From Cyanosarcina radialis HA8281-LM2 (GTDB taxonomy: Bacteria > Cyanobacteriota > Cyanobacteriia > Cyanobacteriales > CCAP-1448), in NCBI GenBank assembly GCA_019359615.1, contig JAHHHA010000010.1, forward strand, positions 62,001 to 126,000: 64,000 bases of DNA, read 5' to 3'. Numbering within the stretch: the first letter of the stretch is position 1; each line of letters opens with the position of its first letter. The position numbers were made by a program, and so were the translations under genes. The notes under the pieces are model-generated. The model worked only from the letters and a program-made list of their open reading frames with translations, was not told the origin of the DNA and did no database searches. Shown here one piece after another: positions 1 to 8,871 of this stretch.

Positions 1-901
1 CAGTGCGATCGCAATAAAACAGTCGCAACACCCCCTTTTCGATCGGGGTTAGCGTTTGAGTAGGCGTACCTTCGTCATCAAACGGACAGCTATAAGGCCC
101 TACATCTGGTTGCTGGCTCAAAGTGAGGTCGGGGGCAATTACTTGCGTCCCCAAGCGATCGCTCCAAGGGGATGCCTGCTCTAGTACCCGTTTGCCATTG
201 AGGGCTGCTTGCACTGTATCCCACAACAGATCGGCGGCATTACTGGTCAGTAATACGGGAACGCGTCCTAAAGGCGATGCTGTATTTTCTTTGGCCCAAT
301 GCAATCGTTGCAAGATCGGGTTAACGACTTTTTCAATATCTAAATGTCCCCGCTGAGTTTGGCCGTCGGCTACGCTCAAAAAATCTTCTCCTCGCACCCA
401 CTCCGCCGACAGAAAGCAACTGAGCGTAGTATCGGCGTAGCTACAATCTAATCCCAAAGAGTTAATCAATCGAGTGCTTTCGACCTCGCAATCCCACTCG
501 CTGGTACACAGCACCTCTGGATAAGCATCGCGAACTTTGGCGATCGCTTCTTTGCCCATCGATACCAGTTCTTCGACGGCGATCGCCTCGCCCAAATCTG
601 GATAAACTAACTTGTTATCGGGAGTCAGTTCGATCGTTTCCGGTTCGTTGAGTTGCGACAGGGCGATCGCTTTTTCTACCAATGTCGCCACTTCTACCGG
701 CCCGTAAGCCACTGCCAACCCCGGACGACCGCCGCGCCAAACTCGCAACGCCGTACCCTCACTCTGGATGCTTTCCAGTTGTTTGAGCCGATTAGACTCA
801 AAAAATACTGGATGAGAGAGCGATCGCGACTGATAAACTTCTGCTGCTTCTGCCCCTGACTTGGCAGCGACTTCCAGCAACTGTTCTGCGATTTCCTGCA
901 T
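1..901 (-). CDS. pmbA: TldE/PmbA family protein, 3' part cut off by the window edge
   Basis: The reading frame is open from an ATG at 901 down to base 1, giving about 300 residues (start MQEIAEQLLEVAAKSG) with no stop, so only the N-terminal two thirds is present. The sequence matches the TldD/TldE fold: an N-terminal region with ESNRLKQLES and WRGGRPGLAVAYGP, then DLGEAIAVEELVSMG, then RVPVLLTSNAADLL. By family knowledge TldE is the non-catalytic partner of TldD in a soluble heterodimeric metalloprotease that trims unfolded or modified peptides. No HExxxH zinc motif is seen in the available part, which suits TldE. The putative catalytic partner tldD lies far away at 57775-59172, so the two are unlinked here. 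It is divergent from the leucine-rich-repeat gene, with 150 bp between the starts. Confidence 0.85.
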   Translation of the reverse strand, partial: MQEIAEQLLEVAAKSGAEAAEVYQSRSLSHPVFFESNRLKQLESIQSEGTALRVWRGGRPGLAVAYGPVEVATLVEKAIALSQLNEPETIELTPDNKLVYPDLGEAIAVEELVSMGKEAIAKVRDAYPEVLCTSEWDCEVESTRLINSLGLDCSYADTTLSCFLSAEWVRGEDFLSVADGQTQRGHLDIEKVVNPILQRLHWAKENTASPLGRVPVLLTSNAADLLWDTVQAALNGKRVLEQASPWSDRLGTQVIAPDLTLSQQPDVGPYSCPFDDEGTPTQTLTPIEKGVLRLFYCDRT

Positions 902-991
902 ATTTAACCTAAAAGAAAAACTGCCTCAATCTGCCCTGATGTTTCGTCGATTAGACCTTTGGATTTGTCAAAAGGAAAAAAGCGATCGCCC

Positions 992-1021
992 TTGCCGCTG
1001 GATAAAAAAGCTAAATATACT
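992..1021 (+). promoter_or_regulatory. Sigma-70-type promoter of the first LRR gene
   Basis: TTGCCG at 992-997 and TATACT at 1016-1021 are separated by 18 bp, and the ATG follows 30 bp later. The block GCTAAATATACT is conserved upstream of the second LRR gene, with the same 18-bp spacing to a TTGGCA box. That conservation between the duplicates is the main support. Confidence 0.6.
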
Positions 1022-1051
1022 TGGATATTTAGATTTGCCGAGGCAACGTTA

Positions 1052-3211
1052 ATGACAACTTCCCAACAGGCCAACATAGCATTAGCTGTAATTCTAGGAT
1101 ACTTAACCGCATCTACCTCAATTGGGCGATCGCAACCTAGCAGAGAATTTACGACTTTTGCTCGCTGGTGTCAGAATTTGCCTAAGCTGTCTGCCAAACA
1201 AAAAGCTACGGTGGAGGTGTTGTTAGCCAAAGCCGGGACTAAAGAATGTAACGCCGCCAGTCAAACCCTAGCCAAGCTGACCGCACTGAACCTAGAAAAG
1301 AAGCAGATATCGGATTTAGCGGCGCTATCGAGTTTGACTAACTTAACCGATCTTAACCTTAGCAGTAACTCGATCTCGGAGATCGAGCCGTTATCGAAGC
1401 TGACTAATTTGACCAAGCTCAATTTGGAAAACAACCAAATCTCAGATCTCAGACCTCTATCGGGGTTGAATAAGCTCGGTCAACTCTATCTTTGGAACAA
1501 CTTTATTACCGATATCGCCCCATTATCCAGTTTGACCGATCTTGCCGAACTCAACCTTAGCAGTAACTACGAACTCTCAAATATTAAACCGTTAGCCAAG
1601 TTAATCAAATTAAGGAAACTGGGACTAAAAAACGATCCGATTTCAGATATCACACCGCTAGCAAATCTAACCGATTTGACGGCGATCGATCTGGAAACGA
1701 CGCAGGTTACAGACCTCAAACCACTATCAAAACTTACCAAACTAGAGAGCCTTTATCTTCGTCGCTCTTTTCACTACGAAATTGAAGACATCACGCCGCT
1801 AGCAAACCTGACTCAACTAACGCGCCTCGACCTTGAAAGAAATGAAATCAAAGACATCGCACCGCTAGCAAACCTGACAAACCTGACCGACCTCAATCTC
1901 AAAAACAACAAGATCGGAGATATCAAACCGCTATCAAACTTGACTAAACTCAACGTTCTTAACCTAGAGAGCAACCAAATCAGAGATATTACAGCACTAG
2001 CGAACCTGACTAACCTCACCGCGCTTAGCTTTGAGAAGAACCAAATCAGGGACATCACATCACTATCGAACCTAACTAAGCTGACTGCTCTTAACCTCGA
2101 CAGCAAGCAAATCAGAGATATCAAGCCGATAGCAAACCTGACTAACCTAACCTCGTTGAGACTCAGTTCGACTCAAGCCACAGACATCGAAGCTTTATCA
2201 AACCTGACTGCTCTAAAGAAGCTCTATCTCGACTTCAGTTCGACTCAGATGACTAACATCAAACCCTTAGCCAATCTGAAAAACCTGACAGAGCTTGGAC
2301 TGGTAATTGATGGGACTGCGATCGCTGACATCGAGCCGCTATCCAACCTGACTAATCTGAAGACCCTTTTCCTGGCATTGAGTTCGAGCGAAATTACCGA
2401 CATCAAACCCTTATCGAAGCTCCCTGGCCTGACCACTCTATACCTTGTCATTGATGCTACCGAAATCGCCGATATCGAGCCGCTATCAACCCTGGGTAGC
2501 TTGACCAGCCTCGACCTTACTATTGAGTCTACTGCGATCGCCGATATCAGACCGTTATCGAACCTGACCGAGCTAACCCGCCTGAAAATTCGCATCGATA
2601 ACTTTTCGGAGATCCAACCGCTATCGAACCTGACTAAATTGACCTATTTGGATCTCAGCCGGAACCAAATCGCCGACATCAGACCCTTATCCAACCTCAC
2701 CAACCTGACAAACCTCGACCTAGAAAGCAACAGGGTGGCAAACATTCAACCGTTATCGAATCTTACTAACCTGACTGCACTTAGCATCAGAAAGAACCGA
2801 ATTGCTGACATCAAGCCGCTATCTAACCTCACCAAATTCAAACAAAATGAAATACTCGATCTCAGTGACAACCAAATTACCGATCTCAAGCCATTATTAA
2901 GCTTCCCCAACCTGACTCAACTCGATCTCAACCACAACCAAATTACCGATCTCAGTCCATTATCAAGCTTTACCAACCTGACCAGCCTCGACCTCGGTTA
3001 CAACCAAATTACCGATCTCAAACCGCTAGCGAAGCTCGCTAAACTGGGATATCTCAATCTCAGCAACAACCAAATTGTCGATATCAAGCCGCTATCTGGC
3101 CTGACGGAATTATATAGTCTTGGACTCTGGAACAACCAAATTGCCGATGGCGATCGAATTTGTCCCGTTCGACCGACCTCAAACTGTTTCTTCCAAAGCC
3201 AACACCAATAG
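1052..3211 (+). CDS. Secreted leucine-rich-repeat protein (internalin/SDS22-type repeats), copy 1
   Basis: 719 residues from the ATG at 1052. An in-frame ATG exists at 959, but it lies upstream of the promoter. The 1052 start aligns with the paralogue at 3341 and gives a signal-peptide-like N-terminus (hydrophobic stretch at residues 9-24). An N-terminal cap with Cys40 and Cys66 is followed by nearly 30 repeats of about 22 residues of the form I-x-D-I-x-PLSNLTNLTxLxLxxNx. The end carries Cys704 and Cys712, eight residues apart. Such beta-solenoids bind proteins or glycans. No LPxTG anchor is present, as expected in a Gram-negative envelope. The paired cysteines at both ends suggest disulfide-closed caps and an exported protein. 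The ligand is unknown. It is a tandem duplicate of 3341-5140. Confidence 0.85.
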   Translation: MTTSQQANIALAVILGYLTASTSIGRSQPSREFTTFARWCQNLPKLSAKQKATVEVLLAKAGTKECNAASQTLAKLTALNLEKKQISDLAALSSLTNLTDLNLSSNSISEIEPLSKLTNLTKLNLENNQISDLRPLSGLNKLGQLYLWNNFITDIAPLSSLTDLAELNLSSNYELSNIKPLAKLIKLRKLGLKNDPISDITPLANLTDLTAIDLETTQVTDLKPLSKLTKLESLYLRRSFHYEIEDITPLANLTQLTRLDLERNEIKDIAPLANLTNLTDLNLKNNKIGDIKPLSNLTKLNVLNLESNQIRDITALANLTNLTALSFEKNQIRDITSLSNLTKLTALNLDSKQIRDIKPIANLTNLTSLRLSSTQATDIEALSNLTALKKLYLDFSSTQMTNIKPLANLKNLTELGLVIDGTAIADIEPLSNLTNLKTLFLALSSSEITDIKPLSKLPGLTTLYLVIDATEIADIEPLSTLGSLTSLDLTIESTAIADIRPLSNLTELTRLKIRIDNFSEIQPLSNLTKLTYLDLSRNQIADIRPLSNLTNLTNLDLESNRVANIQPLSNLTNLTALSIRKNRIADIKPLSNLTKFKQNEILDLSDNQITDLKPLLSFPNLTQLDLNHNQITDLSPLSSFTNLTSLDLGYNQITDLKPLAKLAKLGYLNLSNNQIVDIKPLSGLTELYSLGLWNNQIADGDRICPVRPTSNCFFQSQHQ

Positions 3212-3280
3212 AACCAGAAGGCGACGGTCGGGGTGGGTTAGATCGAGCTAAACCCGCCCCGGTTGAAATTCCCTAAAACC

Positions 3281-3310
3281 TTGGCATTTGCCTAAATCGC
3301 TAAATATACT
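3281..3310 (+). promoter_or_regulatory. Sigma-70-type promoter of the second LRR gene
   Basis: TTGGCA at 3281-3286 and TATACT at 3305-3310, 18 bp apart, with the ATG 30 bp downstream. The -10 region and its flanks match the promoter of copy 1 at 992-1021, so the duplication included the control region. Confidence 0.6.
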
Positions 3311-3340
3311 GGGATAGAAAAATAAGCCGAGGTCATAAAG

Positions 3341-5140
3341 ATGATAACTGGGAAAAAGGCGATCGTAGCTTTAGCTCTACTGAGTGCGGGATGGATAGTG
3401 GCATCTGGTTCTGTAGGGCGATCGCAAGCTCCCAGAGATTTTACTACCTTTACCCAGTGGTGCCAAAATTTATCTCAGTTGTCTGCCGAAGAGAAACATA
3501 CAGTAGAGGTGCTGTTAAAAAAGGCAGAGACTACAGAATGTAATGCAGCGAGCAAAAAACTAACTAACCTCACCAGACTCGACCTCAGTAGCAGCAGCAT
3601 CGTAGATCTCAAGCCGCTATCAAGCTTGGTTAACCTCAACGCTATTGACCTCAGTAATGTTTTCCTCGGCTCCAATAACCGCAATCAGATTGTGGATATT
3701 CAACCGCTATCAAACTTAACTAAGCTAACTGAGCTTAACCTCAACGGCAACCAGGTTGTAGATATCCGACCGCTATCGAAGTTGACTGACTTAACTACCC
3801 TCAGCATGGAGTTCAACCAAGTTGCAGATATTCAGCCCCTATCCAATCTAACTAAACTGACTAGCCTGAATCTCAACGGCAACCAAATCTCTGACATCAA
3901 ACCGCTATCTAACCTGACCGCTCTCACCGCTCTCGATCTCAGCAACGGTGTTTACGTCGGCAATGGCTACTTTATTGGTGTCAGCGGCGATGGCAACCAA
4001 ATTGCTGACATCAAACCGCTAGCTAATCTCACCAAGCTAAATCAGCTTCGTCTGTGGAACGATCGAATTACAAATATTAAGTTGCTATCGAACCTCACTA
4101 ACCTAACCGAGCTTCACTTGACTGGCAAACAAATTGGCGATCTCAAGCCGCTATCAAATCTGACCAAGCTGAGTAAGCTTTACATCTGGAACGGTCAAAT
4201 TGGCGATCTCAAGCCGCTATCAAACCTCACTAATCTGACCGAACTCGACCTGACCCACAATCAAATTGGCGATCTCAAGCCGCTATCAAACCTGACCAAG
4301 CTGACTTACCTCAATCTGACCAAGAACTACATTACCGATATCGAGCCGTTAGGGAATCTCGCTAACCTGAAAAAGCTCGTCCTCAACCAAGAATTTCTTT
4401 ATGGCAACAGAGAAAGTCAAATTTCAGATATCAAGCCGCTAGCGAACCTTACCAACCTGACCGCTCTTGAGATTAGGGGCAACCGGATCGCCGACCTCAA
4501 ACCGCTAGTGAAGCTCTCTAAACTTACTATTATTGACATGGCAGCCAATCGGATTGTAGACATCAAGCCGCTATCAAATCTTACCAGCCTGACCGAACTC
4601 AACCTCAACTCCAACAAAATTAGAGACATCGAGCCGCTATCCAGCCTCACCAACCTGACTAAACTTGAAATTAACGGCAACCGAATTACAGATATTCAAC
4701 CGCTATCTAACCTTACCAGGCTGACTGCTCTTGAGATAGGAGGCAATCGGATTGCTGACATTAAGCCGATATCGAAGCTCGCTAAACTGACCGACGATCT
4801 GAATCTTGCAGGCAACCAAATCGCCGAGATCGAGCCGCTATCGAGTCTGACTAAGCTGAATAAGTTGAATCTGGCAAGCAATCAAATAACCAATATTGAG
4901 CCGCTATCAGTCCTGACCGATCTGACTTCAATTACCCTCACAGACAACCAAATAACGGATATCAAACCGCTATCGAAGTTAACTAAACTGACCTACCTAG
5001 CTCTCGATCGCAACGAGATCGCAGATATCAAACCGCTATCGACATTGACCGATCTCAAGTACCTAGGATTAGACGAAAGCCAGCTTGCCGATCGTACTTG
5101 TCCGCTTCAACCCGCCTCAATTTGTCGAGCCAACAATTAA
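3341..5140 (+). CDS. Secreted leucine-rich-repeat protein (internalin/SDS22-type repeats), copy 2
   Basis: 599 residues from the ATG at 3341. It has a signal-peptide-like N-terminus and the same cap as copy 1 (RDFTTFTQWCQNL), with Cys41 and Cys67 at equivalent places. More than 20 LRR units of about 22 residues follow, some with inserted loops (for example near residues 200-215 and 350-360). The C-terminal cap has Cys587 and Cys595, again eight residues apart. Repeat number and loop positions differ from copy 1, so the pair has diverged by unit gain or loss while the caps and promoter stayed constant. Localisation outside the cytoplasm is inferred from the leader and the cysteines. The binding partner is unknown. 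Confidence 0.85.
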   Translation: MITGKKAIVALALLSAGWIVASGSVGRSQAPRDFTTFTQWCQNLSQLSAEEKHTVEVLLKKAETTECNAASKKLTNLTRLDLSSSSIVDLKPLSSLVNLNAIDLSNVFLGSNNRNQIVDIQPLSNLTKLTELNLNGNQVVDIRPLSKLTDLTTLSMEFNQVADIQPLSNLTKLTSLNLNGNQISDIKPLSNLTALTALDLSNGVYVGNGYFIGVSGDGNQIADIKPLANLTKLNQLRLWNDRITNIKLLSNLTNLTELHLTGKQIGDLKPLSNLTKLSKLYIWNGQIGDLKPLSNLTNLTELDLTHNQIGDLKPLSNLTKLTYLNLTKNYITDIEPLGNLANLKKLVLNQEFLYGNRESQISDIKPLANLTNLTALEIRGNRIADLKPLVKLSKLTIIDMAANRIVDIKPLSNLTSLTELNLNSNKIRDIEPLSSLTNLTKLEINGNRITDIQPLSNLTRLTALEIGGNRIADIKPISKLAKLTDDLNLAGNQIAEIEPLSSLTKLNKLNLASNQITNIEPLSVLTDLTSITLTDNQITDIKPLSKLTKLTYLALDRNEIADIKPLSTLTDLKYLGLDESQLADRTCPLQPASICRANN

Positions 5141-5170
5141 ATCTGGTCGAACAACCATAATAACGGGTAG

Positions 5171-5190
5171 TGCGAGCTAGGACGCTCGCA
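5171..5190. repeat. Short GC-rich hairpin between convergent genes
   Basis: TGCGAGC and GCTCGCA form a 7-bp stem with a 6-nt loop. It lies between the convergent ends of the second LRR gene (5140) and the flavoenzyme (5207). There is no T-tract, so it is either a dispersed palindrome or a weak, non-canonical end signal. Confidence 0.45.
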
Positions 5191-5206
5191 GTGCTAGTAA
5201 AGGCTC

Positions 5207-6466
5207 TTAAGCAGCCAAAGGGGGTTCCCAATGAATGCTGGGGATAGCATTCTTTCGCGCCAGATAATTCTTAGCAGCTTCAGGTTCAAAGAACCATGAG
5301 GCTAGACTGGGTGGATGGTTTAAACCTTGGGTGTAATCTGCCAGAATTTCTGGATTTTGCGCCATTCCTACCATCAGATCTTGAAGATGCTCTGGAGGGG
5401 TCAACAAACAATCGGTTAAGGCTCGACTGTACCGAACGTCGCGCCAAAATTCATCGAATACTTGTTGCATCCATGAGGTCTTAAAGGGTCGATCGCCTCG
5501 TTCGATTATCCGTCGCTTCACCAAATCGGCCATCTTGGTGGCATTATTGGCTCCCTGTCCGGCAATTGGATCGTGGACGAGAACGACATCCCCAACCCCC
5601 ATCACCGCTGCACCAGATGGCAAGTTACCGACAGGATGGCGCGCGGTTGGGGTAATCGCGCCTAGCAACCAAGCTCGATCGTCTACCAGTTTTAGATTGG
5701 CGATCGCCTCGTAGTAGTCTGGCTTCAAATGCTCGATCGCTTTTTTCCCGATCTTCAGTAATTCTTGAGGGCTTCGGGATGAGGAGAATCGATCTAAGAA
5801 GCTACCGATACAGGCTTCTAAGCCAAGGAGCGTAGAAACTTGGCCGTTAGCATAGAAAGGATACTGAATGATTTCACCTACACCAGGTAAAACCGTCATT
5901 CTAGCCGTATGCAGATCCTCAAGATCTCCCTTCAACCCCGTGGTAACGAACGCGGCGATGTGGCGTTTTGGCCCCCGATCTGGAGATTTTTGGATATCTC
6001 GATCGAATAAAGTCGAGAAAGCACTCCTACCCGCAGTCACGACTACTAAGTCGTAATTTTGAGCGTATTTCTCTAAATCTTCAGTTGTTGTCGCTTGAAT
6101 TACCAGTTCGCCTCCGCGTCTGACAAATTCCTGCATCCAAGCCGGAAACTTCAGGCGTTGGTCGATCGCTTGCCAATGCAGTTGCAAATCTGAGGATATG
6201 GATAAAACTGTGTTACCTTCTGGGTCGGACACTTCGCTGCGAAACCGTATACTGTCGGGAAATTCTCGATCCCAGAAATTCAATCCTAAGTTACGTTCCA
6301 GTTGCAGGGCGTTAGGAAACAAGATCGGCGTTCCCATCGGCTGGCCGTAGCGAATGGCTTCGGGGGTACGATCGCTAACCAAAGTGACGGTATATCCCGC
6401 ATCGAGCAGACCAATTCCTAAATACAAGCCAGCTTGACCGGCTCCAATAATGGCAATTTTTCGCAT
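5207..6466 (-). CDS. Styrene/indole monooxygenase-like FAD-dependent oxygenase (StyA family)
   Basis: 419 residues. The N-terminus has the Rossmann FAD-binding motif GAGQAG (residues 8-13). Further blocks typical of StyA-type two-component flavin oxygenases follow: RYGQPMGTPILFPNALQLE near residue 40, a VVVTAGRS segment near 165, and DPIAGQGANNATKMA near 300, the second FAD-contact region. Family members use FADH2 from a separate reductase to epoxidise styrene or oxidise indole. No flavin reductase gene is adjacent, so the electron donor must be encoded elsewhere. The substrate in a cyanobacterium is not known. It converges on the LRR gene with a 66-bp gap. The FAD-binding fold is certain; the assignment to the StyA subgroup is likely. 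Confidence 0.75.
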   Translation of the reverse strand: MRKIAIIGAGQAGLYLGIGLLDAGYTVTLVSDRTPEAIRYGQPMGTPILFPNALQLERNLGLNFWDREFPDSIRFRSEVSDPEGNTVLSISSDLQLHWQAIDQRLKFPAWMQEFVRRGGELVIQATTTEDLEKYAQNYDLVVVTAGRSAFSTLFDRDIQKSPDRGPKRHIAAFVTTGLKGDLEDLHTARMTVLPGVGEIIQYPFYANGQVSTLLGLEACIGSFLDRFSSSRSPQELLKIGKKAIEHLKPDYYEAIANLKLVDDRAWLLGAITPTARHPVGNLPSGAAVMGVGDVVLVHDPIAGQGANNATKMADLVKRRIIERGDRPFKTSWMQQVFDEFWRDVRYSRALTDCLLTPPEHLQDLMVGMAQNPEILADYTQGLNHPPSLASWFFEPEAAKNYLARKNAIPSIHWEPPLAA

Positions 6467-6557
6467 AACAAAATACTCCTAAAAGTTATCTTTGAGGATC
6501 GAGAAAAAGTAAATTTCGATGCTAGAGAGGGCGATCGCTTAAAACTAGATACAAATC

Positions 6558-6582
6558 GTTTAACCTTGATTTCAGGTTAAAC
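6558..6582. promoter_or_regulatory. Inverted repeat upstream of the StyA-like gene
   Basis: GTTTAACC and GGTTAAAC are perfect 8-bp arms around a 9-nt spacer, 92 bp upstream of the start of the flavoenzyme. This has the shape of a dimeric repressor or activator site. No regulator gene lies next to it. Confidence 0.35.
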
Positions 6583-7047
6583 AACATATTGCAAGCAGTC
6601 AGTAGGAAAAAGTTAGAAAAAGTAAGTAATTTAACAAAATCGCGCTAATCTACTGACACTTTAAAAAAGCTAGTCGTTGTTGCAGTTGAACTTTATAAAA
6701 GTCATCGAGCGGGTTGGCGATCTCTTTGTTTAGATGATTCCCCTTTTACCTTTCCCCCTTTCTCCTTTTTCCCAGCCTAAACATAAATTTTTATTGCACT
6801 CGTTCGGGCAGGTCGCGCCACTAGGCTGACAAAACTGCCACGGGACATAGTTCCAAGACACCTCCGCTGTATCCCAAATCGATCTCAACGACTCGAAACC
6901 CTTATGATTCCAAATCTCGATCGCTTAAACCTAGATATAATTACCACTTATTGCCTATATAGCTATATTAAGCTTTCCGATCTACGCTTCGCCGCGAGCC
7001 TCCAGTCCTCATCCTCTAATATCAAATCTGATGTCGCTAGCTTCCTG
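6583..7047. other. Intergenic stretch without a recognised gene
   Basis: This AT-rich spacer lies between the end of the CSP41-like gene and the promoter side of the StyA-like gene. I see no open frame with coding character, no tRNA and no clear terminator. Pyrimidine-rich runs occur near 6740-6775. Confidence 0.6.
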
Positions 7048-7989
7048 TCAGGCGTTTAACGACTGCATAATTTCATCGTCAACTGAGAAATCGATCGCGG
7101 TTTTGTCTCTCCCAGCAGCCAGATAATCGTTTTGAAATGAGTCTTTTAATCCAGAAATCAGGTCGAACTCTGGTTGCCAATTGAGTTCCGTCTTGGCTTT
7201 ATTAACTGAAGCAAAGAAGTGTTGTAATCGCAGGGGAAAGGCTTTGCGTTTGCCAAAATCAAATTTTTTGGGATCGTAATGAACGATCGACAAACTATCG
7301 ACAGATTTCCCCGCTGCCACCGCACAAGCGCGAGCTAAACCGTCAAAAGTGACGTAGCGATCGCCTGAAACATTATAAATTTGTCCTACTGCTTGTTGGT
7401 TGCCTAAGACCGCTGCCATGGCTCGCGCTAAATCTTTAACGTGACCGAATTGAGTAAAATGCAAGCCGTTGCCAGGAATGGGAATCGGGCGATCGCGTAC
7501 TATTCGATCGAAAAACCAAGCTTCTAGATCGTTATAATTTTGCGGGCCGTAAATATAAGTCGGGCGAATTGCCGTCCAAGGCAAACCCTGCTGTTGTAAA
7601 TCAGCTTCGGTTTCGTATTTACCTTTGTGACGACTTTTGGGATCGATCGCATCGCCTTCGATATGAGGCATTAAATCCGATCTGAGATATACTCCTGCCG
7701 AACTCATATAAACAAAGTGCTGCACTCGGCCCTGAAAAATTTCCGCTAGGGGTTGAGTATCGCTAAGTTCGCGACCGTTGTTGTCAAAAACAGCATCAAA
7801 ATTTTCTGCTGATAACTTCTCTTTTAATCGATCGGCAGAAGTGCGATCGCCATGAATTTGTTTTACCCCTGCTACTGGTGCGGGCTTATTCCCCCGATTG
7901 AATAAAACTACTTCATGTCCTCGTTCTACTAGGATTTTGGTCAGATACACCCCGACAAAGCGGGTTCCACCCATTATTAATACTCGCAT
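7048..7989 (-). CDS. NAD-dependent epimerase/dehydratase family protein, CSP41-like
   Basis: 313 residues from the ATG at 7989, which has AGGA 9 nt upstream. A TTG at 8016 would extend it without a ribosome site. It has an atypical short-chain dehydrogenase fold: a Rossmann motif GGTRFVG (7-13), FVYMSSAGVY around residue 95, then PTYIYGPQNYND, GQIYNVSGDRYVTFDGLA and a C-terminal SVDDEI. This arrangement resembles the plastid stem-loop RNA-binding proteins CSP41a/b and their cyanobacterial relatives, which associate with ribosomes or transcripts rather than acting as classic sugar epimerases. The usual YxxxK catalytic pair is not evident. The fold is certain; the RNA-related role is inferred from the family. 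Confidence 0.75.
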   Translation of the reverse strand: MRVLIMGGTRFVGVYLTKILVERGHEVVLFNRGNKPAPVAGVKQIHGDRTSADRLKEKLSAENFDAVFDNNGRELSDTQPLAEIFQGRVQHFVYMSSAGVYLRSDLMPHIEGDAIDPKSRHKGKYETEADLQQQGLPWTAIRPTYIYGPQNYNDLEAWFFDRIVRDRPIPIPGNGLHFTQFGHVKDLARAMAAVLGNQQAVGQIYNVSGDRYVTFDGLARACAVAAGKSVDSLSIVHYDPKKFDFGKRKAFPLRLQHFFASVNKAKTELNWQPEFDLISGLKDSFQNDYLAAGRDKTAIDFSVDDEIMQSLNA

Positions 7990-8429
7990 TTCGTTCGATC
8001 CTATAATTTTTGACAATTGTAGTTTCCCTACAAGAATTTTACCGGAAAAGCAAACCTTAATCTCGTTATCATGGCGGCTGATATTTTTTTTAATTTATTT
8101 TTTATTTTTATCTACCTAGATTAATAAAACAAGATTAAATAAACTCTCGTAATTTTGCAGCAGGTTTAGATTTTGGGCGACACTCGTACGCCGCTAATTT
8201 TACGTTTTAGTCGGTACCGGGGCGAGTTTTTAACTATCCCGATCCTCTGGAGCGATCGCGTCAAGCTTTAACTGGGTAATTATTTTTTATCGCCCGTCCG
8301 GAAAAGATAGGCATCGATTTGTAGACTCATACATTGATACAAAAGCGAACTCGCTGGGTACGCTATTAGTATCGCTCCTGATGGAGTGAAATCTGATTAT
8401 TTAGGAACCATAGTTTGTAAGGTGCGATC
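7990..8429. other. Divergent intergenic region
   Basis: This is the region between the CSP41-like gene (minus) and a small secreted protein gene (plus). It must contain both promoters. No convincing -35/-10 pair could be fixed by eye, and no RNA gene was recognised. Confidence 0.5.
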
Positions 8430-8774
8430 GTGAAAAACATCCTCAGTCTTATTCCGGCAGCTATTGTACTTTTAGCCTCTGCTCCAGTACAGGCAGAAGA
8501 CTTTGAGTATAATGTTAATTTTAAGGTGGTTAATAACTCGTCAAGGCGGGTGTCAAGAGTGTGCGTATCTCATACAGACTACGATCGCAATCTCTGCATT
8601 CGCAATTCCGGCGTTCCAGCAAATGGGTATCAAAAAGAGTTCACATATTCTTACAATGCGCCCTATGAAAATAGATGCTTATTTGATGCTTCTGTGCTTC
8701 TAAGCAACGGTCAAAAGCTTCATTGGAGCGATGTAGATCTTTGCCGTAACAATTTAACAGTGCTTGACAACTAA
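8430..8774 (+). CDS. Small secreted cysteine-containing protein of unknown function
   Basis: 114 residues from a GTG at 8430, supported by AAGG seven nucleotides upstream. A clear signal peptide (MKNILSLIPAAIVLLASA, cleavage likely after PVQA) leads to a mature domain of about 90 residues. That domain has four cysteines (in RVCVSH, NLCIRN, NRCLFD, DLCRNN), consistent with two disulfides in the periplasm or outside the cell. The sequence is beta-rich and polar. I do not recognise the family. The gene stands alone and is closed by a good terminator at 8829-8856. Confidence 0.65.
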   Translation: MKNILSLIPAAIVLLASAPVQAEDFEYNVNFKVVNNSSRRVSRVCVSHTDYDRNLCIRNSGVPANGYQKEFTYSYNAPYENRCLFDASVLLSNGQKLHWSDVDLCRNNLTVLDN

Positions 8775-8828
8775 ACAAGTCGGTCAATCAAAAAGTTACC
8801 GATGGCGTTAAATCTTATTAATTGGTTT

Positions 8829-8856
8829 CAGGTGGGTAATCCCCACCTGATTTTTT
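8829..8856 (+). terminator. Rho-independent terminator
   Basis: CAGGTGGG and CCCACCTG form an 8-bp GC-rich stem with a 5-nt loop, followed by ATTTTTTAT. It lies 55 bp after the small secreted protein gene and faces the 3' end of pyrB. Confidence 0.85.
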
Positions 8857-8871
8857 ATGGACTTTGACAAC

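Noticed and set aside
1813-2595. Minus-strand open frames opposite the first LRR gene
   Set aside because: They are the reverse reading of the LRR repeats (runs of DSG/SAI/RLVR) and have no start signal or family.
1300-5050. Regular 66-bp periodicity across two genes, looking like a tandem DNA repeat or CRISPR-like array
   Set aside because: The period is 22 codons, the units are too divergent in DNA, and they translate to leucine-rich repeats; there are no unique spacers.
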